In this document: piece by piece, positions 1-8,684 of the stretch
How positions within the stretch are numbered: the stretch's first letter is position 1
Layout: every line of letters begins with the position of its first letter
Origin: Clostridia bacterium
GTDB lineage: Bacteria; Bacillota; Clostridia; RGIG8785
NCBI GenBank assembly: GCA_017620795.1
Contig: JAGAUM010000131.1
Coordinates: forward strand, 1 to 12,962
Reading direction: 5' to 3'
DNA: 12,962 bases
Program-made: the position numbers and the translations under genes
The notes under the pieces: generated by a model
Told to the model about the DNA's origin: nothing
Database searches by the model: none
The model's input: the letters and a program-made list of their open reading frames with translations, nothing else

Positions 1-1046
1 ACCTGCTGAACTTCTTCTGAAAGCTCGCCGTACGGAGTGTCTAACGAAAAGCCGTACCGCTCCGCCAAGCCTCTGCCGTAGCCGTGGGCCATACTGCCTT
101 TGGAGCCGAAGTTCCAACCGCTGGCGGTAATAGCTCCCTCGGACAGACTCTTATGAGGGTCGTTAATGACCAGATTGGGGTCGACTTTTAGTAAGAAGCC
201 CAAGCCGGTACAGCTGGGGCAGGCACCAAAGGGGCTGTTAAAGGAGAACATCCGAGGGGTCAGTTCAGGCATGTTGATGCCACAGTCGGGACAGCTGTAA
301 GAGGTGCTATACAACTGCTCCGTTCCTGCTAAGTTTTGGATAATGACCAAGCCGTCTCCCAACCGCAGGGCGGTTTCTAAGGAGTCGGTCAGGCGGCTTT
401 CAATCCCCTCACGGACAATGAGGCGATCGACCACCGCTTCGATGCTATGCTTTTTCTGCTTGTCCAGCTGAGGAGTCTCGGAAATGTCATAAATCTCGCC
501 ATCGATGCGGACACGAACGAACCCGTTTTTCTGGACATTTTCTAAAATCTTTTGATGCTCGCCCTTGCGTGCGCGAACCAAGGGAGCCAACACCTGAATC
601 CGCGATTCTTTAGGCAGTGCCATGACCGCGTCGGCAATCTGGTCCACCGACTGGGGGCGGATTTCCTTGCCACAGACAGGGCAATGGGGAATGCCCACTC
701 GGGCAAACAACAGACGCATATAGTCATAGATTTCCGTTACCGTTCCAACGGTAGACCGCGGGTTTTTCACTGTCGTTTTCTGGTCGATGGAGATGGCAGG
801 CGAAAGCCCGCGAATCTCGTCTACATCGGGCTTGTCCATCTGTCCCAAAAATTGACGAGCGTATGCCGATAAGGATTCCACATACCGACGTTGTCCCTCG
901 GCATACAGGGTATCAAATGCTAAAGACGATTTACCCGAGCCCGAAAGACCCGTGACCACGACCAGCTGGTTGCGTGGAATGGTCAGGCTGACATTTTTTA
1001 AATTGTGCTCTCTTGCACCGATAATCACCAGTTCATCTTGTCCCAT
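1..1046 (-). CDS. uvrA: UvrABC system protein A, N-terminal part (runs off left edge)
   Basis: UvrA is the ATPase that, as a dimer with UvrB, finds bulky DNA lesions in nucleotide excision repair. About 348 N-terminal residues are present; the frame is open to the window edge. The first Walker A motif GLSGSGKS is at residues 33-40, followed by the family-typical stretch [26 protein letters not shown] motif follows LFARVG, and the first zinc module has paired CPDC (Cys252/255) and CPSC motifs, at nearly the same positions as in the E. coli protein. The ATG at 1044-1046 is preceded by AAAGGA seven bases upstream, inside the end of uvrB. The start overlaps the uvrB stop by 14 bases, so the two are surely one operon with coupled translation. 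The C-terminal half, including the second ABC module, lies outside the window. Identification is secure. Confidence 0.98.
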   Translation of the reverse strand, partial: MGQDELVIIGAREHNLKNVSLTIPRNQLVVVTGLSGSGKSSLAFDTLYAEGQRRYVESLSAYARQFLGQMDKPDVDEIRGLSPAISIDQKTTVKNPRSTVGTVTEIYDYMRLLFARVGIPHCPVCGKEIRPQSVDQIADAVMALPKESRIQVLAPLVRARKGEHQKILENVQKNGFVRVRIDGEIYDISETPQLDKQKKHSIEAVVDRLIVREGIESRLTDSLETALRLGDGLVIIQNLAGTEQLYSTSYSCPDCGINMPELTPRMFSFNSPFGACPSCTGLGFLLKVDPNLVINDPHKSLSEGAITASGWNFGSKGSMAHGYGRGLAERYGFSLDTPYGELSEEVQQ

Positions 1047-2985
1047 GTTCGTTTCCTTTCAATGCTTCAATCCGATCCCGCAGGAGGGCCGCACGCTCGA
1101 ACTGTAAATCCTCTGCTGCGCGGTACATCTCACGAGTCAGGGTTTCTATCAACGTTTCAACATCCTCTGCCTCAGGCAGTTCGGGCTCCACCGTATGGGT
1201 GATTTCGGGGGTCTGGTGGATGACCTTCTGGATGCCCTTGGGCACAATGCCGTGGGCTTCGTTATACTGTTGCTGCAGTTCCCGACGACGCTCGGTCTCC
1301 GAGATGGCGGAATACATCGCCTCGGTCACTTCGTCTGCGTACATAATGACGGTGCCCTGCTCATGTCGGGCGGCTCTGCCGATGGTCTGAATCAAGGAGG
1401 TGGCAGAACGCAGGAACCCTTGCTTGTCTGCGTCCAAAATAGCGACCAAGGAGACCTCGGGCAGGTCCAAGCCTTCCCGAAGGAGGTTGATGCCTACCAA
1501 AACATCATATACGCCCAGCCGCAAATCACGGATGATTTCCGCACGCTCTAAAGTATCGACGTCCGAGTGGAGGTACTGAACCCGTACCCCACCACGTTTT
1601 AAGAAGTCGGTCAAATCCTCTGCCATCTTTTTGGTGAGGGTAGTGACCAAAACACGCTCTTTGCGCTCGGCACGGATGTTGATTTCCGACCACAAGTCGT
1701 CCATCTGCCCTTCGATGGGTCGAACCGAAACCTGCGGGTCTAACAGCCCTGTGGGACGAATCAGCTGTTCTACCGTTTGGGAAGCGTGCTCCGCTTCATA
1801 GTCCCCAGGGGTAGCGCTGATAAAAATGGCTTGGTTGATGCGTTCTTCAAACTCCTCAAAGTTTAAAGGACGGTTGTCATAAGCCGACGGCAGACGGAAG
1901 CCGTACCCTACCAAAGAGTCCTTTCGGGCACGGTCCCCGTTATACATGCCACGGACTTGGGGCAGGGTAACATGGGACTCGTCCACCAAGAGCAAAAAGT
2001 CCTCGGGGAAGTAGTCCATCAAGGTATAGGGTGCAGACCCCTCTGCCCGACCGCTAATATGACGGGAGTAGTTTTCAATGCCTGAGCAGAAGCCAATCTC
2101 CTGCATCATTTCCAAATCGTACATCGTGCGCTGTTCCAAGCGCTGTGCCTCCAACAGCTTGCCTTCTTGACGGAAAAACTGCAACCGCTCTGCAAGCTCG
2201 TCCTGGATGGCAGAGATGGCACGTTTCATCTTGTCCTCGGTGGTGACATAGTGAGATGCAGGGTAGATTGCCACATGAGACAGCACCGCTTCCACCTGAT
2301 TGGTGACCACGTTGATTTCGCAGATGCGGTCAATCTCGTCCCCAAAAAACTCCACGCGCACCGCCCGCTCCCCTGCGCTGGCAGTGAAGATGTCCACCGT
2401 GTCCCCACGGACGCGAAACTTGTTACGGATGAAGTTTAAGTCATTTCGCTCGTACTGAATCTCGACCAGACGGCGAATCAGCTCCCCTCGGCTTTTTTGC
2501 ATCCCCGGGCGGAGAGAGATGACCAAATCTTTATAGTCCTCCGGGTCGCCCAAGCCGTAGATGCAGGAGACGCTGGCGACGATGATGACATCCCGACGCT
2601 CGAACAATGCCATGGTTGCCGAGTGGCGGAGTTTTTCAATCTCGTCGTTGATTTGGGCGTCTTTTTCAATATAGGTATCGGTGTTGGCAATATAGGCTTC
2701 AGGCTGATAGTAATCGTAATAGGACACAAAGTACTCTACCGCGTTATGGGGGAAGAGCTCTTTAAACTCGGAATACAGCTGACCTGCCAAGGTCTTGTTG
2801 TGGGCTAAGACCAAGGTGGGGCGGTTGACCGCCTGAATCACGTTCGCCATGGTAAAGGTTTTGCCCGAGCCTGTGACACCGAGAAGGGTCTGGGCATGCA
2901 TACCTTGGTTGATACCATCGACCAGTTTTTCAATGGCTTGTGGCTGGTCGCCACTGGGTTTGTATTCGGATACTAATTGGAACAT
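1033..2985 (-). CDS. uvrB: UvrABC system protein B (excinuclease helicase subunit)
   Basis: UvrB is the damage-verifying subunit of nucleotide excision repair; it is loaded by UvrA and recruits the nuclease UvrC. The 650-residue length is normal for the family. Visible elements are Walker A GVTGSGKT (36-43), the aromatic beta-hairpin region [20 protein letters not shown] (about 89-108), the DESH box (335-338), SATPGDYE (390-397), the QTIGRAAR helicase motif VI (533-540) and a C-terminal UVR coiled-coil motif (about 609-644) that binds UvrA and UvrC. The ATG at 2983-2985 has AGGAGG seven bases upstream. It is the promoter-proximal gene of uvrB-uvrA. No damage to the frame or missing motif is seen. 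Confidence 0.99.
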   Translation of the reverse strand: MFQLVSEYKPSGDQPQAIEKLVDGINQGMHAQTLLGVTGSGKTFTMANVIQAVNRPTLVLAHNKTLAGQLYSEFKELFPHNAVEYFVSYYDYYQPEAYIANTDTYIEKDAQINDEIEKLRHSATMALFERRDVIIVASVSCIYGLGDPEDYKDLVISLRPGMQKSRGELIRRLVEIQYERNDLNFIRNKFRVRGDTVDIFTASAGERAVRVEFFGDEIDRICEINVVTNQVEAVLSHVAIYPASHYVTTEDKMKRAISAIQDELAERLQFFRQEGKLLEAQRLEQRTMYDLEMMQEIGFCSGIENYSRHISGRAEGSAPYTLMDYFPEDFLLLVDESHVTLPQVRGMYNGDRARKDSLVGYGFRLPSAYDNRPLNFEEFEERINQAIFISATPGDYEAEHASQTVEQLIRPTGLLDPQVSVRPIEGQMDDLWSEINIRAERKERVLVTTLTKKMAEDLTDFLKRGGVRVQYLHSDVDTLERAEIIRDLRLGVYDVLVGINLLREGLDLPEVSLVAILDADKQGFLRSATSLIQTIGRAARHEQGTVIMYADEVTEAMYSAISETERRRELQQQYNEAHGIVPKGIQKVIHQTPEITHTVEPELPEAEDVETLIETLTREMYRAAEDLQFERAALLRDRIEALKGNEHGTR

Positions 2986-3035
2986 CTGCCCACCTCCTTC
3001 GGATATTTCTCAAAAGTTCGTTTTGTCTACCTTTC

Positions 3036-3064
3036 ATTATAACATATCCAATAGGAATCGGCAA
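3036..3064 (-). promoter_or_regulatory. uvrB-uvrA promoter
   Basis: Reading the minus strand, a perfect TATAAT (3036-3041) lies 17 bases from TTGCCG (3059-3064), a four-of-six match to the -35 consensus. The leader to the uvrB ATG would be about 44 bases. The half site CGAAC lies in the leader (3016-3020), but the matching half of a Gram-positive LexA box is absent, so SOS control is not supported by the sequence. Confidence 0.7.
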
Positions 3065-3071
3065 GATACAA

Positions 3072-3101
3072 TTGACAAGCAGGACAAAAAAGTGGTAAAA
3101 T
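3072..3101 (+). promoter_or_regulatory. nrdR operon promoter
   Basis: A perfect TTGACA (3072-3077) and TAAAAT (3096-3101) are 18 bases apart, with AAGGAGGG a few bases before the nrdR ATG. The leader is about 20 bases. The promoter diverges from the uvrB promoter, the two -35 boxes being only seven bases apart, so the two operons may influence each other's transcription. No clear NrdR box was seen. Confidence 0.7.
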
Positions 3102-3126
3102 AAGTTATCTATAAGGAGGGATATTT

Positions 3127-3585
3127 ATGCGATGTCCGTTTTGTGATTTTGAAGAAAGCAAGGTCGTGGACTCCCGTCCCACAGAGGAAGGCGGCGCCAT
3201 CCGTCGCAGAAGAGAGTGTCTGTCTTGCGGCAAGCGTTTCACCACCTATGAAAAGATTGAGCGTGTGCCGGTCATGATTGTCAAGAAAGACAAGACCCGT
3301 GAGCCCTTTGATAAAGAAAAGTTGCTCCGTGGGTTGCTTCGTGCCTGCGAAAAGCGTCCCATCCCCTTTCAGGTATTGGACGAGCTGGCGACTGACGTTG
3401 AAATGGTCGTTTACAATTCCTTAGAGCGTGAAATCACCACCAACCAGATTGGCGAGTTGGTCATGCAACGGTTAAAGAAGATTGACGATATTGCCTATGT
3501 CCGTTTTGCATCGGTTTACCGTCAGTTTACCGACTTAAATTCCTTCCGTGAAGAACTGAATAAACTGTTAGGAGATCGTGATTAA
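3127..3585 (+). CDS. nrdR: Transcriptional repressor NrdR
   Basis: NrdR is the nucleotide-sensing repressor of ribonucleotide reductase genes. The 152-residue protein has the expected layout: an N-terminal zinc ribbon with Cys3, Cys6, Cys31 and Cys34 (CPFC and CLSC), including the signature [20 protein letters not shown], then an ATP-cone domain (about 49-139) that reads (d)ATP levels. The ATG at 3127 follows AAGGAGGG at good spacing. It is the first gene of a three-gene operon with a mutarotase-fold protein and ung. NrdR here sits with repair genes rather than next to nrd genes, which is common in Firmicutes. Targets cannot be seen in this window. Confidence 0.98.
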   Translation: MRCPFCDFEESKVVDSRPTEEGGAIRRRRECLSCGKRFTTYEKIERVPVMIVKKDKTREPFDKEKLLRGLLRACEKRPIPFQVLDELATDVEMVVYNSLEREITTNQIGELVMQRLKKIDDIAYVRFASVYRQFTDLNSFREELNKLLGDRD

Positions 3586-3586
3586 G

Positions 3587-4504
3587 ATGATTCAATTTGA
3601 AGAATTACAGTATCAAAACTATGGCAAGTGCCTGAAAGTATCCAACGGCAAGGTTGCGTTTATCGCTACTTTGGATATCGGTATCCGTATCATCAGCTTG
3701 GCGTTTGAAGGGGGCAAGAACTTCTTTTTAGAGGACTTGGACCGCGAATCCTCCTGTGCCGAAGCAGAAGAGAAGTTTGGCGCACCCTGGTACATCTGGG
3801 GCGGGCATCGCATCTGGCAGAGTCCTGAAGCAAAGCCCAGAAGCTATTCTTCCGACCATCTGCCCGTAGCCGTTACCAAGCTGGAAAACGGTGTTCGCAT
3901 CACCGCACCTCAGGAGCAGTGGACGCTGGCACAAAAGGAGATTGAAATCACCTTTGACCCGAAGAATGACTGTCGTTTAGTCGTTAAAAACCGTGTCACC
4001 AACCATGGCGCATGGCCCTATGAGTTCTCCGTCTGGGCACTGTCGGTTATGGCGGCAGGCGGTGTGGAAATCATCCCCATGAACAACAAGGAAACAGGCC
4101 TGTTAGGAAACCGCGTGCTGGCGCTTTGGCCCTACACCAACATGGCAGACCCCCGTGTTACCTGGGGAGACAAGTACATTACCCTCCGTCAGGACCCCAA
4201 CGCTACCTGTCCCTTTAAACTGGGCTTAAATAACGAGCGGTCTTGGGCGGCGTACTTTTTAAACGGCGATGCCTTTATTAAGGGCTACACCCATGTAGAC
4301 GGGGAAACCTACCCCGACTTTGGCGTTTCTTATGAGACCTATACAGGCGATTTGATGCTGGAGATGGAGTCTTTAAGCCCCTTAAAGCTGGTCGACCCCG
4401 AAGAAACGGTCGAACTGGTAGAGACCTGGACTCTGGTAAAAGACGTCAAGCTTCCCGAAAACGAAGCCGAGATGAAGGCTTTTGAGGACCAGTTCTGTGG
4501 TTAA
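3587..4504 (+). CDS. Galactose-mutarotase-fold protein, DUF4380-like, function unknown
   Basis: This cytoplasmic protein of about 305 residues has no signal peptide. It reads as an all-beta supersandwich of the aldose-1-epimerase/galactose mutarotase type: an N-terminal beta start with [15 protein letters not shown], the motif [11 protein letters not shown] (from about residue 71), VTNHG with EFSVWAL in the middle, and a C-terminal MESLSPL and VETWTL. These resemble DUF4380-type proteins, which are assumed to bind sugars but lack a settled reaction. The start is ambiguous. ATG 3587 (one base after the nrdR stop) has AGGAG 12 bases upstream; GTG 3578 would overlap nrdR by eight bases but has only three bases of spacing. 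I chose the ATG. The gene lies between nrdR and ung and is clearly co-transcribed, so a carbohydrate role in this context is unexpected. Confidence 0.88.
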   Translation: MIQFEELQYQNYGKCLKVSNGKVAFIATLDIGIRIISLAFEGGKNFFLEDLDRESSCAEAEEKFGAPWYIWGGHRIWQSPEAKPRSYSSDHLPVAVTKLENGVRITAPQEQWTLAQKEIEITFDPKNDCRLVVKNRVTNHGAWPYEFSVWALSVMAAGGVEIIPMNNKETGLLGNRVLALWPYTNMADPRVTWGDKYITLRQDPNATCPFKLGLNNERSWAAYFLNGDAFIKGYTHVDGETYPDFGVSYETYTGDLMLEMESLSPLKLVDPEETVELVETWTLVKDVKLPENEAEMKAFEDQFCG

Positions 4505-5177
4505 TTTCGGAAACGATTGGGATCAGGTCTTAAAAGGTGAGTTTGACATGCCCTACTACCTGCAACTCCGTCAGTTTTTGGTGGAAGAGTATCGGACCCA
4601 TCGGATTCATCCCCACATGAACGATATTTTCAACGCCTTAAAGTGGACGGCTTACCATGACGTCAAAGTGGTGATTTTGGGTCAGGACCCCTACCACGGC
4701 TTAAACCAAGCCCACGGCCTGTCCTTTTCCGTCAAGCCCGGAGTGCAGACTCCTCCATCCCTGGTAAATATCTATAAAGAATTGCAGACTGACTGCGGTT
4801 GCTTTATCCCCGATAACGGGTATTTAGAGTCCTGGGCAAGGCAGGGCGTATTGCTTTTGAATGCCGCCCTAACCGTCCGTGACGGGCTTGCCGCCTCCCA
4901 CCGTGGCAAAGGCTGGGAACAGTTTACCGATCGGGTCATGGCACTATTAAACGAGCGAGAAGACCCCATTGTATTTTTGCTTTGGGGAAGTCATGCCAAA
5001 GAGAAAGCAGCACAGATTACCGCGCCGCAACATCGACTGTTAACCGCTCCGCATCCCAGTCCCCTATCGGCACACCGCGGATTTTTCGGGTGCAAGCATT
5101 TTTCCAAAGCAAACCTGCTCCTAAAAAGCTGGGGCAAAACCCCCATCGATTGGCAAATCCCCAATTTGAACAACTAA
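4497..5177 (+). CDS. ung: Uracil-DNA glycosylase, family 1
   Basis: Ung removes uracil from DNA and starts base excision repair. The protein of 226 residues carries the catalytic water-activating motif GQDPYHG (62-68, Asp64), the [14 protein letters not shown] segment, [18 protein letters not shown], and the minor-groove [11 protein letters not shown] motif with His186, so all family-1 hallmarks are intact. I chose GTG 4497 because GAGGA lies eight bases upstream. A TTG at 4482 would add five residues but has poor spacing. The GTG start overlaps the preceding stop by eight bases, indicating translational coupling. It is the last gene of the operon; its stop is followed at once by a strong terminator. 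Confidence 0.97.
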   Translation: MVNFGNDWDQVLKGEFDMPYYLQLRQFLVEEYRTHRIHPHMNDIFNALKWTAYHDVKVVILGQDPYHGLNQAHGLSFSVKPGVQTPPSLVNIYKELQTDCGCFIPDNGYLESWARQGVLLLNAALTVRDGLAASHRGKGWEQFTDRVMALLNEREDPIVFLLWGSHAKEKAAQITAPQHRLLTAPHPSPLSAHRGFFGCKHFSKANLLLKSWGKTPIDWQIPNLNN

Positions 5178-5178
5178 C

Positions 5179-5208
5179 AAAAAAGACCTGCTTTTGCAGG
5201 TCTTTTTT
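5179..5208. terminator. Shared bidirectional terminator between ung and protein A
   Basis: A perfect 13-base-pair stem (5179-5191 with 5196-5208) with a TTTT loop has a core of GACCTGC and is flanked by A-runs and T-runs, so it gives a U-tract on either strand. It begins two bases after the ung stop (5175-5177), and the protein A stop codon (5208-5210) forms part of its other arm. It serves both convergent transcripts. Confidence 0.93.
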
Positions 5209-8200
5209 TATAGTCCTATGACGTTTTTTACGTCTTCTGCGAGCGCTACGCCGCGACCGTCGGTAAAGCGGTTTCCGACACCGCGGACGTCGGTACTGTT
5301 AAAGACGGTGATGGCAGGATACGTTTTAAAGTTGTATTCTTCCGCATCCTCGGCTCTCGGGCCGAAGGTATTGTTCTTTAAGGTAAGCCCCGTCACGCAG
5401 GAGGCAATGATGTCCTGTCTGTACTGCCCTTCAAAGGTGCTGTTTTCAATAACGATATTGCGATGGTCCTGCCCCGTATAGCCGATCAGAGAGATGGCGC
5501 AGGTATCCTCGGTTCCCGAAAGCTCAATATTCGTTCCGCAGTTTTTGAAGGTACAACCCCTCACCGTTGCGTTTTGGACGTAACCGCCCTCGCCCCAGTC
5601 CACTTCGGGTTCGAACTTGATGGCGGACACCGTGATATTTTCAAATGTGCAGTTTTCGATCAGCATATCGTTGGAATGGGTCAAAATCGCCCGCGGATGG
5701 ATGTTGGAATAGGTGCAGTTCCGAACGACCATCCCGTTGCCTGCCAAGGATACGTTCACACTCAGATATCGGGGCTCCACCGAAACGGCTTGGTCCAACG
5801 TCACCCGATAAAACCACGGGAAGGATTGCTCTGCGCCGCCGACTGCCGACTCGGTCAAGGAAACACTCGGAACAAAGTCGGTTTTTTCCACGCTTTTTAT
5901 CTTCGCTTCCGCTACCTGAACGTTATCGGGAGTTGAAAAGCGAACGGTATCGCCGACGTTTAAAAGCCCGTCCCGATTCATGGACATGCCGATGATAACC
6001 GTCTTTTCATTCTCCTGTGCGGCAACCCGTCCGTAAAAGCTTGTAATATCCAGCGTATCGTCGCTGGTACGGGAAAAGGTACAGTTCTCAATCAGAGGGC
6101 CTTTTTTCACCGAGGCGATAAAGATGCCGCCGCCGATACTGATGGCGCGGCCGTACTCTGCGCCGACGGGCGCCGGTCCGTCACCGATTTTTAAATTGCG
6201 GTAGACACTTCCTCCCGTTCCGTAGGCCTCTAAAATACCGCCGTTCCCGCTGTAAATGTTACAGTCGTTATAGGTAATCGGTCCGCATTCGTGGACTTCA
6301 AATCCCACTGCACGTTTACACATACCGCTGGCAACGGTGCCGACTTTGATCTGCTCCATCCGTTTTTGGGCGTTGTCCGGGCTGTCGTAGCAAAAGACCC
6401 GATAGCGGTACTGCCCGATCTTTTGAATGTCGTCACCCATGGCAGCGGTATTGGGAATACGACGCAGATTTTCATCAAAATAGCCAATGGCAGGATTGGC
6501 TTCTGCCACCATGTTGTCCAGTAAGTGATGCGGATAGCTCGGGTCTAACTTCAGAATATAAGAACGGCGGTCACGGGCAATTTCCTGTACCGTACCCTGG
6601 AAATAGGAAAGGCGCTGATTATCCAGAGTCAAACCGTTAAAGGTCAGATTTTCACAATCACGAAGAACAAAGCCGGGCACCGTCGGGTTTTCCCAAAGGA
6701 GGATGGTGTCGTAGCCGTTGACGGTAAAATCCTTCATGCTCTTTAAGGCGATATGCCCTTGTTTTCCGCCGTCATCCACCCGATAAACGCCCTTGGGTAG
6801 GGTAACCGACTTCTTTCCTGCGGCATAAGCATCCGTAATCAGCTTTTCGATATCCACCTGCGCATACTCCGCGGCGCCGTACATCTCGTTATAGCTTCCT
6901 TCGACCGGCGGTGTGTTCACCAGAGTTAAAAGACGGTGGATAATGACGGCGCTTTCGGCACGGGTCGCCGTCGCCTTGGGCGCAAAGGTGTTATCAGGGT
7001 TGCCTAAAATCAAACCGTTTTCAACCGCATGTCCCACCTTGTCCTTTGCCCAACTCTCAACCGCATAGGCGTCCGAAAAAGCGGATAAATCCGCCTGCTT
7101 CATCGGAAGGAATCGCTCGTTTAAAAGGGCGTCGGTCAGAATAACCGTCATCTCTTCACGGGTAATGGGGGCGTCGGGGTTGAATCGGTTATCGGGGGTC
7201 AGCTCATCCGCAATCAAATCCCTTGCAAAAGCATCAAATACCCCTTCGGCATACCATGCGCCAAAAGGCACGTCGGCATAAAAAGGTTGAAAGTCCACGT
7301 GCGGAACCGACAAGGCACGGTTGACCATGGACACAAACTCCGCACGGGTAACCGAGGCTTCGGGGTCAAAGCGTCCGTCCGCCTTGCCGTTAATCACGCC
7401 TTCTTTATAAAGGTTTCGGACGGCTTCTTCTGCCCAATGTCCCGAAATATCGGAAAGCTCCGCCGTGTTACCGAGCAAGTCTTCGACACCGCTGACGTAG
7501 CAAACGGCAGGGTCGATCAAAACCCCGTCGTCGCTCTGGTTTTTCAAAGCACTGACTCGAAAACGAATCCGGTCCCCTTTTTGAACCCGAATGACAAATT
7601 CAGGTAAGGTCAAGGTCTTTCGGGGCAAAACCGAAACAAACCCTTTTTGGGGGTAAAGGCGGGTATTGTTCTTCAAAATCGCAATACCCACGCCGTCCCC
7701 GCTGCCGGCATTTTGGTGGTCTAAGGTCAGGGGCAAAACGGCCAGATAGCCGTCTTTTGGGCATTGGTAGGAAAAAACGGCATCACCGCCCACACCGGGA
7801 TGGGCGGCACCGGGGGCTTGAACGGCGCCCGAGGTCCAGTTATTCAGCTCCCCGCTGAACCAGCCGTATTGGATAAAGTCCAGATCATGATACTCGTTTT
7901 GGTTGGGCGTAACGTTTTGAAAATACCAGGAAGAAGTTTCTTCCTGTCTTGAAAAATCATCCGACGAACGGCTGACGGGTTCTTTGACCGCGTCAGAAGG
8001 AATCGGTGAAACCACACTGGCCGAAAAGGACGGGGCCTGTTTTTTCTGCAGGTAGGAAATGGTCTGGGTCCAATCCAAAAGATCAGCGTCGCTGTTGCCC
8101 AAACGGTTTAAACGAAAACGGATGACGTCCCCCGCGCGAACGTTATACACCAGGTCGGGAAGAGTCGCGCTCTTCCCGGGTAACAGCTTCAGCCAGCCGT

Positions 8201-8615
8201 TTGCGGGGTAGATTGACGTTTCGTTACAGGTGATGCAAAGCTGAACGCCGTCACCTTGATCGCTTTTAGTCAAGGTCGTGCCGTGGATCAAAATCTCACC
8301 GTCCGACGGGGCGGTAAATGCGACTACTGCATCCGACGCCTCCCCCGCAGACATCCCCTTTCCCGATTGCACGGCACCTTCGTCCCAATTGAAATTCTTC
8401 TCATAAAACCAACCGCTTTTGAAGCAGGACAGCGGCAAATACTCCCCGTCTTTGGCACAGAAAAAAGACCAAGGCGTAGCATTTTCGGGTCTTGAAAAGC
8501 CTTCTTCCCGACGGTATACACAGACAGCTTCCGCTTCGTTCGGAACGTCTTCTGCCAAAATCGGCATGATGGGTAATAACAGAACTGTTAAAACCAAAGA
8601 TAAAAGTTTTTTCAT
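5208..8615 (-). CDS. Secreted SLH-domain protein with right-handed beta-helix (protein A)
   Basis: This 1135-residue surface protein starts with a signal peptide (KK, hydrophobic core, likely cut after Ala21 of PILA). Two beta modules follow (about 33-190 and 217-374), each ending in a GD(V/R)IRFR strand. Three SLH repeats (about 386-566) with TRAE, TREE and TRAE motifs should bind pyruvylated secondary wall polymer. The rest (about 587-1135) is a parallel beta-helix opening with VDIEKLITDAYAAGKKSVTLPKGVYRV, with NCTF-type coils and an inserted beta domain (about 865-950). DD at 852-853 in SDDTLDITSFYGRV matches the Asp-Asp region of GH110-like enzymes. AGGAGG lies seven bases before the ATG. 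It is a paralogue of protein B next door, with one beta module fewer and a cysteine-rich first module. It could be a glycan-degrading or glycan-binding surface protein; the activity is not proven. Confidence 0.95.
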   Translation of the reverse strand: MKKLLSLVLTVLLLPIMPILAEDVPNEAEAVCVYRREEGFSRPENATPWSFFCAKDGEYLPLSCFKSGWFYEKNFNWDEGAVQSGKGMSAGEASDAVVAFTAPSDGEILIHGTTLTKSDQGDGVQLCITCNETSIYPANGWLKLLPGKSATLPDLVYNVRAGDVIRFRLNRLGNSDADLLDWTQTISYLQKKQAPSFSASVVSPIPSDAVKEPVSRSSDDFSRQEETSSWYFQNVTPNQNEYHDLDFIQYGWFSGELNNWTSGAVQAPGAAHPGVGGDAVFSYQCPKDGYLAVLPLTLDHQNAGSGDGVGIAILKNNTRLYPQKGFVSVLPRKTLTLPEFVIRVQKGDRIRFRVSALKNQSDDGVLIDPAVCYVSGVEDLLGNTAELSDISGHWAEEAVRNLYKEGVINGKADGRFDPEASVTRAEFVSMVNRALSVPHVDFQPFYADVPFGAWYAEGVFDAFARDLIADELTPDNRFNPDAPITREEMTVILTDALLNERFLPMKQADLSAFSDAYAVESWAKDKVGHAVENGLILGNPDNTFAPKATATRAESAVIIHRLLTLVNTPPVEGSYNEMYGAAEYAQVDIEKLITDAYAAGKKSVTLPKGVYRVDDGGKQGHIALKSMKDFTVNGYDTILLWENPTVPGFVLRDCENLTFNGLTLDNQRLSYFQGTVQEIARDRRSYILKLDPSYPHHLLDNMVAEANPAIGYFDENLRRIPNTAAMGDDIQKIGQYRYRVFCYDSPDNAQKRMEQIKVGTVASGMCKRAVGFEVHECGPITYNDCNIYSGNGGILEAYGTGGSVYRNLKIGDGPAPVGAEYGRAISIGGGIFIASVKKGPLIENCTFSRTSDDTLDITSFYGRVAAQENEKTVIIGMSMNRDGLLNVGDTVRFSTPDNVQVAEAKIKSVEKTDFVPSVSLTESAVGGAEQSFPWFYRVTLDQAVSVEPRYLSVNVSLAGNGMVVRNCTYSNIHPRAILTHSNDMLIENCTFENITVSAIKFEPEVDWGEGGYVQNATVRGCTFKNCGTNIELSGTEDTCAISLIGYTGQDHRNIVIENSTFEGQYRQDIIASCVTGLTLKNNTFGPRAEDAEEYNFKTYPAITVFNSTDVRGVGNRFTDGRGVALAEDVKNVIGL

Positions 8616-8636
8616 CCGCTCACCTCCTTTGATTCT

Positions 8637-8665
8637 ATTATAAAAAAAGAGCTTGAAAAATTCAA
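8637..8665 (-). promoter_or_regulatory. Promoter of protein A, embedded in the upstream terminator
   Basis: On the minus strand, TTGAAT (8660-8665) lies 17 bases from a perfect TATAAT (8637-8642). The -35 box lies in the loop and right arm of the protein B terminator and the -10 begins on the last T of its U-tract. The predicted leader is about 15 bases, starting almost at the AAAGGAGGTGA ribosome site. The 69-base gap leaves no other room for a promoter. Confidence 0.65.
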
Positions 8666-8675
8666 GCTCTTTTTT
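8643..8675 (-). terminator. Terminator of protein B
   Basis: The hairpin has arms GAGCTTGAA and TTCAAGCTC (8649-8657 and 8661-8669) around a three-base loop, extended by A:T pairs, and ends in seven T on the minus strand. It starts ten bases after the protein B stop codon (TGA, 8685-8687). Confidence 0.9.
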
Positions 8676-8684
8676 CGTTCAGGC

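Noticed and set aside
3007..3020. Possible LexA/SOS box in the uvrB leader (CGAAC followed by TTTT).
   Set aside because: Only one half matches CGAAC-N4-GTTCG; the other half reads GAGAA, so it is no better than chance.
4482..4496. TTG start at 4482 for ung.
   Set aside because: It has AAGG only three bases upstream, while GTG 4497 has GAGGA at eight bases, and the added five residues match no known Ung feature.
5463..5936. Plus-strand open frame of 157 residues inside protein A.
   Set aside because: It is antisense to well-supported beta-helix coding sequence, lacks a recognisable domain and is not preceded by a convincing promoter.
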